64,000 nucleotides of DNA from Rhodocyclus tenuis (GCF_014197755.1 NZ_JACIGE010000007.1:156827-220826), one strand, 5' to 3'. Shown: positions 26,295 through 35,712, numbered from the stretch's first letter. The notes: generated by a model from the letters alone, not told the origin. Made by a program: numbers and translations.

Positions 26295-27028
26295 GGCGCC
26301 TCCGCCTGCGCGCCGACAGCGCTACTCCCCGCATGCTGCGTATCGCTGTCCACCAAGCCGTCGACGAAATGCACGATGCGTCTGGCGTAGGCGGCCATGT
26401 CCGGCTCGTGCGTGACCATCAGCACGGTGATTCCCTGATCGCGGTTGAGCGCGAGCAGCAGCTCCATGATTTCGTGGCTGCGCTTGCTGTCGAGGTTGCC
26501 GGTCGGCTCGTCGGCGAGGAGCACCAGCGGCTGGGTGACGATGGCGCGGGCGATGGCGACGCGCTGCTGCTGCCCGCCCGACAGTTCGGCCGGCGTGTGC
26601 TGCTCCCAGCCGTCGAGGCCGACGCACTTGAGCGCCGCCCGCGCTGCGGCGTGGCGCGCTTCGGCCGTTTCGCCGCGATAGAGCAGCGGCAGTTCGACGT
26701 TCTCCTGCGCCGTGGTGCGGGCGAGCAGGTTGAAGCCCTGGAAGACGAAGCCGAGGCTGTGCCGGCGCAGCAATGCGCGCTGGTTGCGGTCGAGCGTCTC
26801 GACGGCGATGCCACGGAACAGATAGTGGCCGGAGGTGGGCGTATCGAGGCAGCCGAGCAGGTTCATCACCGTCGACTTGCCCGAGCCCGACGGCCCCATC
26901 ACCGCGACGAACTCGCCGGCGCGGATGACGAGATCGATGCCGCACAGCGCCTGGAAAGCCGCCTGCCCTTCGCCATAGGTCTTGGTGATGGCGCGCAGTT
27001 CGATCAGCGGCGGCGAGGCTTCGCTCAC
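26285..27028 (-). CDS. macB-like: MacB-type ABC transporter ATP-binding protein
   Basis: A 247-residue ATPase from a GTG start that overlaps the adaptor stop (AAGTGAGC). The Walker A is GPSGSGKST (45-53), the Q-loop FQGFNLL, the signature [16 protein letters not shown], Walker [14 protein letters not shown], and the H-loop VTHEPD. This is the LolD/MacB group. An open frame continues upstream through the adaptor gene but in a non-matching reading frame, so the short start is right. It overlaps the permease start by 10 bases. Confidence 0.92.
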   Translation of the reverse strand: MSEASPPLIELRAITKTYGEGQAAFQALCGIDLVIRAGEFVAVMGPSGSGKSTVMNLLGCLDTPTSGHYLFRGIAVETLDRNQRALLRRHSLGFVFQGFNLLARTTAQENVELPLLYRGETAEARHAAARAALKCVGLDGWEQHTPAELSGGQQQRVAIARAIVTQPLVLLADEPTGNLDSKRSHEIMELLLALNRDQGITVLMVTHEPDMAAYARRIVHFVDGLVDSDTQHAGSSAVGAQAEAPCC

Positions 27029-28383
27029 TTCTTCGCTTCCTGGAAGTCGGTGATCACTGCCATTCCCGGCTTCAGTTCGCCGCCGAGGATTTCGGTGTAA
27101 CGGCCATTGGAGACGCCGGTCTGCACCGGCACCGGCTGCGGCCCTTGCTCGCCGAGCACCCAGACCTGCGGCTGCGCGCTGCCGCTCGATGTCGGTCGCG
27201 TCTTCGGCGCCGCCGGCGGTTTCGGAATGAGGCTGCCGAGCAGGCTGCCACCCGGCGCCGGCGCTGCCTGCGGCGGCGTGAAGCGCAGCGCCGCGTTGGG
27301 CACCAGCAGCACCTTGTCGCGCTCGGCGGTGACGATCGTCGCCGTCGCCGTCATTCCCGGACGCAGTGCCAGATCCTCGTTGCGCACCTGCAGGATGGTC
27401 TTGTAGGTGACGACATTGTCGGTGATCGTCGAACCGAGGCCGACGCGCTCGATGCTCGCCGGGAACTTGCGCCCCGGCCAGGCCGCGACGCTGAACGTTG
27501 CCGCCTGGCCGTTCCTGACGTTGCCGACATCGGCTTCGTCGACCTTGACCTGCAGCTCCATCTTCGACAGATCCTCGGCCAGCACGAACAGCACCGGCGT
27601 CGTCATCGCCGCAGCGACGGTCTGGCCCGGTTCGACCTTGCGCGTCAGCACGACACCATCGACCGGCGAGCGAATCGTCGCCTTGCCGAGACTGGTCTCG
27701 TCGGTTTTCAGCGTCGCCCGCGCCTGCACCACCTCGGCGCGCGCACTCGCCTCGTTGGCGACGGCGCGCAGCAGCGTCGCTTCGGCAGTCTCCAGCTCGG
27801 TTTTCGCCGGCACCTTGCCGCCCGAGAGTTCGGCGACATGGCGCATGCGCGCGAGCGCGGCCTTGGCCTCGGCAACCGTCGCCTGCGCCTGCGCGACGCC
27901 GGCTTCGGCGGCGTTCAATGCGGCCTGCGACTTGGCGACCGCATCCTTGAGCTTCGCCGTATCGAGCTGCGCCAGCAGCTGGCCCTTGCTGACGACGTCG
28001 TTTTCCTGCACCAGCACGCTGGCCAGCATGCCCGACAGTTCGCTGCCGACATCGACCGACTTGGTCGGCTGCAAGGTGCCGTTGGCCGACGCGGTGACGA
28101 CGAGCGCGCCGAGCGACGCTTCCTCGCTGATGAACTGGCCACCGCTGCCGCTGCTGCGGCCGGACCACAACAGCGCTGCGCCAAGCACAGCGACGGCGAT
28201 GCCAGCGCCGATCAGCCAGCGCCGGCGTCCGCCGGGCAGGCCGCCGCGTGGTGCCTGCTGCAGCAGCGCGCGCAAGGCGGCGTCGCCGCTTTCGCTACTC
28301 GCCGCAGTCTTGGTGGCCGCTGCGCCGCTTGCTGCTGCGGCAGCGTCTACCGCGGGAGGGATCGGGGTCTGCGTCATCTTCAT
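27025..28383 (-). CDS. macA-like: MacA-like periplasmic adaptor (HlyD/RND membrane fusion protein)
   Basis: A 452-residue protein with an Ala-rich cytosolic N-terminus, one membrane anchor (about 57-76), a lipoyl/barrel-sandwich region (VDVGSELSGMLASVLVQEND, then SPVDGVVLTRKVEPGQTVAA), a long alpha-hairpin (about 160-225, Ala/Glu/Lys rich) and a beta-barrel plus membrane-proximal domain. The C-terminal part has an inserted low-complexity loop around 375-405 (APAPGGS...KPPAAPKTRP). It bridges MacB and the outer-membrane factor. Its start overlaps the end of the outer-membrane factor gene by four bases (ATGA). Confidence 0.9.
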   Translation of the reverse strand: MKMTQTPIPPAVDAAAAASGAAATKTAASSESGDAALRALLQQAPRGGLPGGRRRWLIGAGIAVAVLGAALLWSGRSSGSGGQFISEEASLGALVVTASANGTLQPTKSVDVGSELSGMLASVLVQENDVVSKGQLLAQLDTAKLKDAVAKSQAALNAAEAGVAQAQATVAEAKAALARMRHVAELSGGKVPAKTELETAEATLLRAVANEASARAEVVQARATLKTDETSLGKATIRSPVDGVVLTRKVEPGQTVAAAMTTPVLFVLAEDLSKMELQVKVDEADVGNVRNGQAATFSVAAWPGRKFPASIERVGLGSTITDNVVTYKTILQVRNEDLALRPGMTATATIVTAERDKVLLVPNAALRFTPPQAAPAPGGSLLGSLIPKPPAAPKTRPTSSGSAQPQVWVLGEQGPQPVPVQTGVSNGRYTEILGGELKPGMAVITDFQEAKK

Positions 28384-29843
28384 GCGGGCTCTTCAGTGAC
28401 AGCTGCTCGGACCGCCGGCGACTGCCAGCCACCACCGAGCGCCTTGTAAAGTTTGATCAGGCTGGCCAGTTGCGTCGCTTCGGCCTGTGCCAGACCGTCT
28501 TCGGCGGACAGGCGCGTACGCCCGGTTTCGAGCACTTTCTGGAAATCGGCGAGTCCGGCTTCGTACATGCGCCGCGACAGTTCGGCCGCGTTGCGCGCCG
28601 ACTGCGCCGCGGCGCGGCGCGCGGCGATGCGTTCGCGCGCCTGCGCATGCGCGACGAGCGCGTTTTCGACTTCCTCGAGCGCGCCAAGCACGCTGTTCTC
28701 GTACGTGATCAGTGCCTGCTCCTGTACCGCGCTCTGGATCTCGACCGCGCTGCGCAGGCGGCCGCCGTCGAACAGCGTCGCAGCCAGCGTACCGCTCAAG
28801 GAGCGCAGCAGGGTATCGGAACCGCCAAGCGCCGCGCTGCTGTAGGCCTGCCAGCCAAAGCTGCCGGCGAGCGACAGGCTCGGAAAACGCTGCGCCAGTT
28901 TCTGGCCGACGCGCGCGGTTTCGGCGGCGAGGCTGCGCTCGGCGGCAATCAGATCAGGACGCTGACGCAGCACGTCGGCAGGAATGCCAGCAGCGACGCC
29001 AGCGGCGACGTCGGGCAGCGGCCGTACCGTCGCCAGTTGCGCATGCAGCGCCCCCGGCGAACGCCCGAGCAGCACAGCGAGCCGGTTTTCGGCGGCGGCA
29101 AGAGCGACCTCCAGATCGGGAATCGAGGCGCGCGTCTGTTCGCGGCTGGTGCGCGCCTGTTCAACATCGCTGCCGTTCGCCAGTCCGGCCTGCTCGCGCC
29201 AGCTGGTGATCTGCAAGGTTTCGCTCTGGCTGGCAAGGTTGTCACGCGCGATCGCCAGCCGCTGCTGGTAGCTGCGCAGGTCGATGTAGTTCTGCACCAG
29301 CTCAGCCAGCAGCGACACCCGCGTGTTGTCAGCGTCGGCGGCACTGGCAGCGAGGTCGGCGTCGGCGGCCTCGACCGCGCGCCGGGTGCCGCCAAACAGG
29401 TCGATTTCCCAGCTGGCGTCAAAGCCGCTGTCGTACAGCGTGCGTTGCGGCAGCGCTGACACGGCGCGGGAAGCCTTGCTGCGGCTGGCGCCGGCAGAGG
29501 CACTCAGACTCGGGAAATAGGCACTCGCGGCCTGCGTGCGCGCGGCCCGCGCCTGGCGCAGGCGCGCCTGCGCCAGTTTCAGGTCGAGGTTGCCGGCCAG
29601 TGCCTGCTCGATCAACTCGTCGAGCGCGCTGTCGCCCAGTTGCCGCCACCAGTCGGCCAGTGGCTGCGTGGAGAGCGGCACTGCGGGCGCGGCCGCGGCC
29701 GACGACCATTGCGCCGGCAGGCGCAGCTCCGGCGCCTGATAGTCCGTGCCGACGGCCGGCAACACCGAGCAGGCGCAGGCCAGCAGCGCAACTGACATGC
29801 ACAGCGCGCAGCGACGGGAAAAGGAAATAAACACGCTGTTCAT
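28380..29843 (-). CDS. NodT-family outer-membrane efflux lipoprotein
   Basis: A 487-residue outer-membrane factor. The N-terminus is a lipoprotein signal with lipobox LLAC at Cys23. Two TolC-like repeats follow, each with long helices and beta strands: LPAQWSS, LADWWRQLGDSALDELIEQA, and GRSPGALHAQLATVRPLPD are typical of the NodT/CmeC group, and SLSLAGSFGWQAYSSAALGG marks the second barrel segment. It forms the outer-membrane channel of the MacAB-like pump encoded downstream. The Met at 29843 is preferred because it makes the signal peptide; the frame extends to 29963 without one. Confidence 0.9.
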   Translation of the reverse strand: MNSVFISFSRRCALCMSVALLACACSVLPAVGTDYQAPELRLPAQWSSAAAAPAVPLSTQPLADWWRQLGDSALDELIEQALAGNLDLKLAQARLRQARAARTQAASAYFPSLSASAGASRSKASRAVSALPQRTLYDSGFDASWEIDLFGGTRRAVEAADADLAASAADADNTRVSLLAELVQNYIDLRSYQQRLAIARDNLASQSETLQITSWREQAGLANGSDVEQARTSREQTRASIPDLEVALAAAENRLAVLLGRSPGALHAQLATVRPLPDVAAGVAAGIPADVLRQRPDLIAAERSLAAETARVGQKLAQRFPSLSLAGSFGWQAYSSAALGGSDTLLRSLSGTLAATLFDGGRLRSAVEIQSAVQEQALITYENSVLGALEEVENALVAHAQARERIAARRAAAQSARNAAELSRRMYEAGLADFQKVLETGRTRLSAEDGLAQAEATQLASLIKLYKALGGGWQSPAVRAAVTEEPA

Positions 29844-30355
29844 GGGGCCATCTTGCAGGAATCGGTGACCGACTGCCGGGCTCGTCCCTTGCTGTCGTGG
29901 TGAGGCCGCATCATCGCGCGAATCACTGTTAATTTCCGTCAAGATATCCGGCAGCCGATGCACGCGCGGACTTCAAGTCATTACAGGATATTTCCACCGG
30001 TGGGCACGCAGCAGCGATTGCGCTGACTGAAAAACCCCCGGGGCAATTTTTCTCGTGGACTGAGCTCGACAACAGGCCGCATTTGACGTCGCTCAAACAA
30101 GCCGATCAGCGCTCAATTACTGGTCATGCCTGCTCGCTGCTGGAAATTGTTTTGCGCCCTTTTCCTTGGCGAATATCCGGTTTTTTTGCCCGGACTTCCC
30201 GATTACGGGCTCGACAATGAGCATATCGATAGCGCTTACGTCATAATCTTCCGGCAATATTTCCGCAGACGATACCCGCGCGCCTTGAGCCGCTTCCATA
30301 AATAAAACAGTAACAAGGCCGTGCTAAGAACTTCTGTTCAAGGGAGAGAGATTAC
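29844..30355. other. Divergent intergenic region, no confident gene
   Basis: About 510 bases between the efflux operon and the CheW-type gene. It contains the palindrome CCACCGGTGG near 29995. A 60-codon minus-strand frame (30117-30299) has acidic, protein-like text but no family and no ribosome site, so it is not called. A sigma-28-like element at 30299-30325 and the ribosome site AAGGGAGAGAG belong to the downstream gene. Confidence 0.4.
30299..30325 (+). promoter_or_regulatory. Possible sigma-28 (FliA) promoter of the CheW-type gene
   Basis: TAAATAAA, an 11-base spacer, then GCCGTGCT. The published FliA consensus is TAAAGTTT-N11-GCCGATAA; here TAAA and GCCG match with exact spacing, but the rest is weak. 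The site lies about 30 bases before the GTG start, which fits a chemotaxis function. Confidence 0.35.
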
Positions 30356-33001
30356 GTGGCGCGCTACAAGAATATCGAACTCGACGATCGCCTGAATGGC
30401 GTTGTCCGTCATATGAACGCGGTCGAGGAATACCGCGAGCTGTTACAGAGCCTGCAGGCACAATGGGACAACCTGACGCTGCTGGGACAGCTTTCGGGAA
30501 CCAGCACCGACATGAGCGACACGCGCCAGGCCTTTGCCCAGCTGACGACCAGCCTGGTCAATCATCTCGCTCTGGAAACGCTCGACAAGAGCGTGCAGGA
30601 GATGACCGCAAAGGCGCAGGTGGCGATCGACATTCTGGTGCGCAACCTGTTCGAACGCACGGCCGATATCGGTTTTCTCGCCACTGACGACGATCTGCGC
30701 CAGTTCGTCGGCGAGCACAAGGCGCTCAGCGGCAACATCCACTCGCAGAAACAGTTGCAGACACAGCGCAACCGGCTGCGCGAGCGCTTCTCCGAGTACG
30801 TCGCGAAGTACTCGGTCTACTCGGACATCATCCTGATGGATACCGAAGGCGAAGTGCTGGCGCGCCTTGACGAATCGGTGAGCGTGCCGCGCAGCAGCCA
30901 TCCGCTGGTCGGCGAAGCAATCGCTACCGCGGCTGCCTACGTCGAAACCTACGCCGCCGTCGATCTGCTGCCGCAACGCGAGCGCTCGCTCGTCTATTCC
31001 TATCGCGTCACCAACGCGGCCGGTGAAGCCATCGGCGTGCTCTGCCTGTGCTTCCGTTTCGAAAACGAAATGGCGCGGATTTTCGGCAATCTGACGACCG
31101 CCGATGACTGGTCGGTGGTCCTGCTGCTCGATGCGCAGGGCGAGGTGATCGCCAGTTCCGACGGCTTCCACATTCCGCTCGGCGCAAAGGTGCTACTGGC
31201 GATCGATGACGATTACCGCATCGTCCGCTTCGGCGCTCAGGAATATCTCGCCAAGACACGGCCCAGCAATGGCTATCAGGGCTACCTCGGCCCGGGCTGG
31301 TACGGCCACGTCATGCTGCCGGTGCAACACGCGTTCAACAAGGATTCTTCGGAAATGCTGCACGGCATCGATGCAGCAACCCTGGCTTCCGTGATGAAGA
31401 GCCCGTCGCTGTTCCGCGAAGAACTGCGCAACATTCCCCTGCAGGCCGAACACATCCAGAGCAACCTCAACCGCTCGGTCTGGAACGGCAGCGTTCGCCA
31501 GAGCAGCACCAAGCAATCGCTGAATCCTTCCTTCTCGAAAACGCTGCTCTGGGAAATCAGCAATACCGGCGCCAAGACCAAGGATGTCTTCGAGCGCTCG
31601 ATCGCCAACCTGAACGAAACCGTGGTCTCGGCACTGCTGCGCGAGAGTTGCTTTCTCGCCTCGCTGGCCATCGACATCATGGACAGGAACCTCTACGAGC
31701 GCGCCAACGACTGCCGCTGGTGGGCGCTGACCTCGTCCTTCCGCGAGTTGCTGGCGCAGCCTGAAATGACGCCGGACAAGGCCGCACGTATCGGGTCGAT
31801 ACTGCAAACGATCAACGGTCTCTATACCGTTTACAGCAACCTCGCGGTTTTCGACACACAGGGCCGCGTGCTCGCGGTATCGCAGCCCGGCGAGGCCGCC
31901 TGGGTCGGGCGTACGATCCCCGCCAACTGGGTCCGCCAGACACTGACGCTGGAAAACTCGCAGGGCTACGCCGTCTCGCCCTTCGCCGCGACGCCGCTCT
32001 ACGCCGATCGCCACACCTATGTTTATGCCGCGGCAATACAGGCTCCCGAGGCGAACCGGGTCGTCGGCGGCATCGCCATCGTATTCGACGCGGCGCCGCA
32101 GCTCACCGCGATGCTGCGCGACGCGTTGCCGAAAAACGAGCATGGCGAAGTGCCATCAGGCTGCTTCGCTGTCTTTGTCGAACGCAGCGGGCAGATCATC
32201 GCCTGCTCCGACGACAGCTATCAGCCGGGCCAGCGGCTGCCCTTCGACGAAGGCTTCCTCGGCCTGAAAAACGGCGCAAGCAAGGCCGGGGTGATTCGCA
32301 TGGGTAACGAGTACTTCGCCGTCGGCGCGCGCATGTCCTCGGGCTACCGCGAATACAAGGCGGCGCAGGAAACTTATCAGAATGACGTGGCCGCGCTGAT
32401 CTTTGTGCCGCTGTGCGAGGCGATGGCGAAGAGTACGCAGGCCGGCGTACCGCGCTTGGGTATCCGCTCGGACCGGGCGAGCGCCGGAGAAACCGTCGAG
32501 ATCGCGACCTTCAATGTCGGGCAGTCGTGGTTCGGCCTGAATTCCGCACAGGTCGTCGAGGCCATGGACAACAACGGCATGACCTGCGTGCCGGGCGCCG
32601 GATCCAACTTCGCCGGCTACCTGATGTATCGCGGCACACCGATTCCGGTCTACGACATCCGCTACCTCGCCAACGCCGGCGGCGCACGCGCAGGCACGCA
32701 GCATCAGGTGATCGTGCTCAAGCGCGGTGAGGGCAACCATTTCGGCATTCTCGCCGACGGCCTCGGCGAGATTCCCGAAGTGGCGCTATCGCGCCTGCGC
32801 CCGCTGCCGGGAATGCTCGCCGGCGGCAACGTTCTCGCCGAGGCCATCATCAGCACCGAGACGCCCGAAAAGGAACAATTGCTGCTGGTACTCGGTGCCG
32901 AGCGCATCGCCATGCGGCTGGCCGTGGCGAGCGGCGACAGTCCGAAGCCCGCTACTACACCACAACAAAGCCCACGCCTGATCGCAGCGCCCTCAGCCTG
33001 A
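30356..33001 (+). CDS. CheW-domain chemotaxis protein with duplicated sensory half
   Basis: An 881-residue protein from GTG 30356 (AAGGGAGAGAG upstream). No signal peptide or membrane helix is visible, so it should be cytosolic. Two homologous sensory halves are seen at about 60-345 and 430-690: each has NLFERTADIGFLATDD- or NLYERANDCRWWALTS-type helix, then YSDIILMDTEGEVLARLD / YSNLAVFDTQGRVLAVSQ, a Cache/PAS-like pattern. The C-terminus (about 708-850) is a CheW domain (IATFNVGQSWFGL, YLMYRGTPIPVYDIRYL, HFGILADGLGEIPEVALSRL). There is no MA signalling domain. It probably couples CheA to an input sensed by the repeats. Confidence 0.8.
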   Translation: MARYKNIELDDRLNGVVRHMNAVEEYRELLQSLQAQWDNLTLLGQLSGTSTDMSDTRQAFAQLTTSLVNHLALETLDKSVQEMTAKAQVAIDILVRNLFERTADIGFLATDDDLRQFVGEHKALSGNIHSQKQLQTQRNRLRERFSEYVAKYSVYSDIILMDTEGEVLARLDESVSVPRSSHPLVGEAIATAAAYVETYAAVDLLPQRERSLVYSYRVTNAAGEAIGVLCLCFRFENEMARIFGNLTTADDWSVVLLLDAQGEVIASSDGFHIPLGAKVLLAIDDDYRIVRFGAQEYLAKTRPSNGYQGYLGPGWYGHVMLPVQHAFNKDSSEMLHGIDAATLASVMKSPSLFREELRNIPLQAEHIQSNLNRSVWNGSVRQSSTKQSLNPSFSKTLLWEISNTGAKTKDVFERSIANLNETVVSALLRESCFLASLAIDIMDRNLYERANDCRWWALTSSFRELLAQPEMTPDKAARIGSILQTINGLYTVYSNLAVFDTQGRVLAVSQPGEAAWVGRTIPANWVRQTLTLENSQGYAVSPFAATPLYADRHTYVYAAAIQAPEANRVVGGIAIVFDAAPQLTAMLRDALPKNEHGEVPSGCFAVFVERSGQIIACSDDSYQPGQRLPFDEGFLGLKNGASKAGVIRMGNEYFAVGARMSSGYREYKAAQETYQNDVAALIFVPLCEAMAKSTQAGVPRLGIRSDRASAGETVEIATFNVGQSWFGLNSAQVVEAMDNNGMTCVPGAGSNFAGYLMYRGTPIPVYDIRYLANAGGARAGTQHQVIVLKRGEGNHFGILADGLGEIPEVALSRLRPLPGMLAGGNVLAEAIISTETPEKEQLLLVLGAERIAMRLAVASGDSPKPATTPQQSPRLIAAPSA

Positions 33002-33154
33002 ACGGCGATAGCACGCCGCACCGGGAAGTCCGTGCTGCGCTGAACGGCCCGCCGACGTGGGCGGCGGCGGCAGTCCGTCGCCTGGCGGCGGTGAATCCCG
33101 GCGTGGGCGCCTGAGCATGCGGCGCAACCCGGCAGGCGGGGCAGCAGCCAGTAA

Positions 33155-34027
33155 TCAGGCGAGCAGCGCGACGACCGAGATCAGCCAGCCGACAAAGGCG
33201 CCGGCGAGATGGCGGTCGCGCAGCAGCGCCGCCGACGGGTCGCCGCCGCCACCGCGGCGATGCAGCAGGAAGAGGTAGCGGAAGATGCCGTACACGACGA
33301 AGGGCACCGTGTAGATCAGCGCTGTGGTGCCGTGCATGGCGACAGTTTCGGCGCTGACCGTGTACAGGCTGTAGCTGACGATGGTGCCGGCGGCACTGAT
33401 GCCGATCATCTGGTCGAGCACCGCCGGGTCATAGTCTTCGAGTACCTTGCGGTGGCTGCTGGCGCCGCCTTCGAGCGCAGCGATCTCGGCGTAGCGCTTG
33501 GCGAAGCCAAGGAACAGCGTGATCATCATCCCGCACAGCAACAGCCAGTGCGAAGGCTCGATGTCGACGCCGAGCGTACCGGCGAGGATGCGCAGCATGA
33601 AGCCGGCCGAGATGATGAACACGTCGAGCACGACGACATGCTTCAGTCCCAGCGAATAGGCGATGTTGAGCGCGGCGTAGCCGATGATGATCGCCAGCGC
33701 CGTCAGCGACACCGCCGCCGCCAGCGCCAGCGCCGCAGCGATGCAGGCGCCGCCAAGCAGCAGCGCCTGCGTCACGCCGATGGCGCCCGAAGCGAGCGGC
33801 CGCCTGCACTTTTCGGGATGCTCGCGGTCACGTTCGCGATCGATCAGATCGTTGAGCACGTACACCGCCGAGGCTGCCAGCGAGAACGCCGCCGCCACCA
33901 GCAATACATCGCCGATCAGCACGGCGTCGTTCCAGGCGTGGCCGAAGAGCAGACCAACGAAAACGAAGCCGCTCTTCACCCACTGATAGGGGCGCAGCAG
34001 CTTGAGATAGGGAGCGATTCCGGCCAT
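33155..34027 (-). CDS. UbiA-family prenyltransferase, decaprenyl-phosphate phosphoribosyltransferase-like
   Basis: A 290-residue membrane protein with about eight hydrophobic helices. The first Asp-rich motif is N59-D60-x2-D63 within LNDLIDRERDREHPEKCRRP followed by LASG, the pattern of DPPR synthases (Rv3806c-like) rather than of UbiA/COQ2 aromatic prenyltransferases. A second motif AKRYAEIAAL follows in the middle. The predicted reaction is transfer of 5-phosphoribose from PRPP to polyprenyl phosphate. The Met at 34027 starts the recognisable protein (MAGIAPYLKLLRPYQWVKSG); the upstream open frame to 34327 is antisense coincidence within the glycosyltransferase gene. It follows that gene by 94 bases. 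Confidence 0.82.
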   Translation of the reverse strand: MAGIAPYLKLLRPYQWVKSGFVFVGLLFGHAWNDAVLIGDVLLVAAAFSLAASAVYVLNDLIDRERDREHPEKCRRPLASGAIGVTQALLLGGACIAAALALAAAVSLTALAIIIGYAALNIAYSLGLKHVVVLDVFIISAGFMLRILAGTLGVDIEPSHWLLLCGMMITLFLGFAKRYAEIAALEGGASSHRKVLEDYDPAVLDQMIGISAAGTIVSYSLYTVSAETVAMHGTTALIYTVPFVVYGIFRYLFLLHRRGGGGDPSAALLRDRHLAGAFVGWLISVVALLA

Positions 34028-34121
34028 GGCGCGAATTATCGCCGCTGGCGGCGCAAGGCGACAGCCGTCGGGCGGCCGACAGCGGAAACAGGCGCCGCTG
34101 CGCTGGAAGTGACGGGCGCGC

Positions 34122-35672
34122 TCACTGGCAGGTCTCAGCCGGGAAGTTGTGCGAACAGAATTCGCAGCTGCCCGGACGCTGCGGCAGCCACGCCGGCCGC
34201 TGGTAGAAGCGTTCGCGCACGCGGGCGAGAACGCCGTCGCGGTAGGCCGCGTAGTTGAAACCCTCGCCGAGCACCAGGTAGTAACGCGCGCCATGCAGTT
34301 CGAACTGGCGCTGCTCGACCTGCGCAAAATACGGCGCGTATTCGTCGAGTTTCGGCTCGCTCTTCTTCAGGATCAGGATCTTGCCGCCGTCCTGCGCCCG
34401 CCAGTCGGTGATGAAATCGTCCTGACGCGCGTGGAAGGAGCCTTCACCGAAGACGGCAAAGGGACGCCGCGCGTTGTAGGCGAGCGTCGCCGAAGGCGAA
34501 TAGCCGTCGGTGGCGAACAGATGATCGTCGGCCCAGGGCTTGAGTTCGGCGAGCAGTTCGTCGGCGCGCACGGTGAGCACGATGCCGTCGTACAACTTGG
34601 TCGAACGCCAGGTTTCCAGCGGCAGCGCTGCGATGATGGCAATGAGCAGCACGTGCACGACGGCAAAGCCGGCCGACCAGCGCACCAGCCCGGCGAGCGA
34701 CGGCAAGGGCAGCGCCAGCGCCGCGGCGACGGCGAGCAGCGGCGTAAACGAGGCCAGCCAGTGCAGACCGACCGACTTGCCGAACGAGAGCAGACCAAGC
34801 AGGGCGAAAGGCACTACCGTCAGCCACAGCATGGCGCTGCCCTCGACGCTGCGCCGCGCTGACTCGCGTACTGCCGCACGCTGCTGCCATAGCGCGAAGA
34901 GCAGCCAGGGCGTCGCCAGATAGGCGAGCGAAGCGAGGAACAGCGGCGGGTTCTGCCAGTGGAAGCCGGCGTCGGCGTTGCGGTTGAAGAAGTTGAAGAG
35001 GACGTTGACCCAGCAATGGCCACTGTTCCACCACAGGTTGTAGAGCGGCGCCGGCAAGGCGGCGATGAGCAGCGCGGCGAAACCCGCCGCGCGCATGCCG
35101 TCGCGGCGGCCGAAGACGACGTGCGCCAGATAGGCAACGCCGAGCAGCGCGGCGAAATACTTGCCGAGGAAAGCGGCACCGAGGAAAGCGCCGGCCAGCG
35201 CGTGCCAGCTGAGCGAACGCAGCGGCGAGCGCGCGCGCAGCGCGGCGACGTAGGCCGCCACCGACAGCGAGGTGAACAGGATGACCGGCGTGTCGGTAGT
35301 GATCAGCACGTTCCACACCGACGCCGGCTGCAGCAGCACCAGCAGCGCCGCCAGCCGGGCGCGTTCGCTGCCGAGCGGCCGCGCTACGCGCAGCGCGACG
35401 AGAGACAGGGCGATCGGCAGCAGCAGCGCCGGCAGGCGCAGGAACCACTCGGCGTGGCCGAAAGGCAGCAGCGCGGCCAGCCACCAGCCGACCATCGGCG
35501 GATGATCGTAATAACCGCCGGCCGGATGTTCGCCCCAGAGGACGAAGTAGGCCTCGTCGCCGGTCATCGGCAGCGCGGCCGAAAACCACAGACGAAAGAC
35601 GAACAGCGTGGCCAGCAGGGCGACGCCAGCGACGCCGCTGCGCAGCGCGGCAGGAAGCCGGGCGCCGCTCAT
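34122..35672 (-). CDS. GT39/ArnT-like membrane glycosyltransferase
   Basis: A 516-residue integral membrane protein with about ten to twelve helices. Near the N-terminus MTGDEAYFVLWGEHPAGGYY carries the catalytic Asp-Glu of GT-C enzymes (PMTGDEAYF), followed by DHPPMVGWW. A soluble C-terminal part (about 365-516) contains a Cys-rich end (GSCEFCSHNFPAETC). The family transfers sugars from polyprenyl-phosphate donors to lipid A, protein or glycan. It lies between aroG (40 bases upstream) and the phosphoribosyltransferase-like gene, suggesting that its donor is a polyprenyl-phospho-pentose. The Met at 35672 is taken as start. Confidence 0.8.
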   Translation of the reverse strand: MSGARLPAALRSGVAGVALLATLFVFRLWFSAALPMTGDEAYFVLWGEHPAGGYYDHPPMVGWWLAALLPFGHAEWFLRLPALLLPIALSLVALRVARPLGSERARLAALLVLLQPASVWNVLITTDTPVILFTSLSVAAYVAALRARSPLRSLSWHALAGAFLGAAFLGKYFAALLGVAYLAHVVFGRRDGMRAAGFAALLIAALPAPLYNLWWNSGHCWVNVLFNFFNRNADAGFHWQNPPLFLASLAYLATPWLLFALWQQRAAVRESARRSVEGSAMLWLTVVPFALLGLLSFGKSVGLHWLASFTPLLAVAAALALPLPSLAGLVRWSAGFAVVHVLLIAIIAALPLETWRSTKLYDGIVLTVRADELLAELKPWADDHLFATDGYSPSATLAYNARRPFAVFGEGSFHARQDDFITDWRAQDGGKILILKKSEPKLDEYAPYFAQVEQRQFELHGARYYLVLGEGFNYAAYRDGVLARVRERFYQRPAWLPQRPGSCEFCSHNFPAETCQ

Positions 35673-35712
35673 CGCCTGCCGCTCACGCAACGCCGGTCAC
35701 TGCGCGCCGCGC

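Noticed and set aside
27029..28168. N-terminal extension of the MacB ATPase frame through the adaptor gene
   Set aside because: Text is Arg/Gly-rich and lacks homology; the ATPase begins at GTG 27028 overlapping the adaptor stop.
30020..30060. AAAAACCCCCGGGGCAATTTTT as an intrinsic terminator
   Set aside because: The CCCC/GGGG arms leave no room for a proper loop and it lies between divergent genes, where no terminator is expected.
30117..30299. 60-codon minus-strand frame before the CheW-type gene
   Set aside because: Acidic, plausible text but no family, ribosome site or conserved context; left as undecided non-coding.
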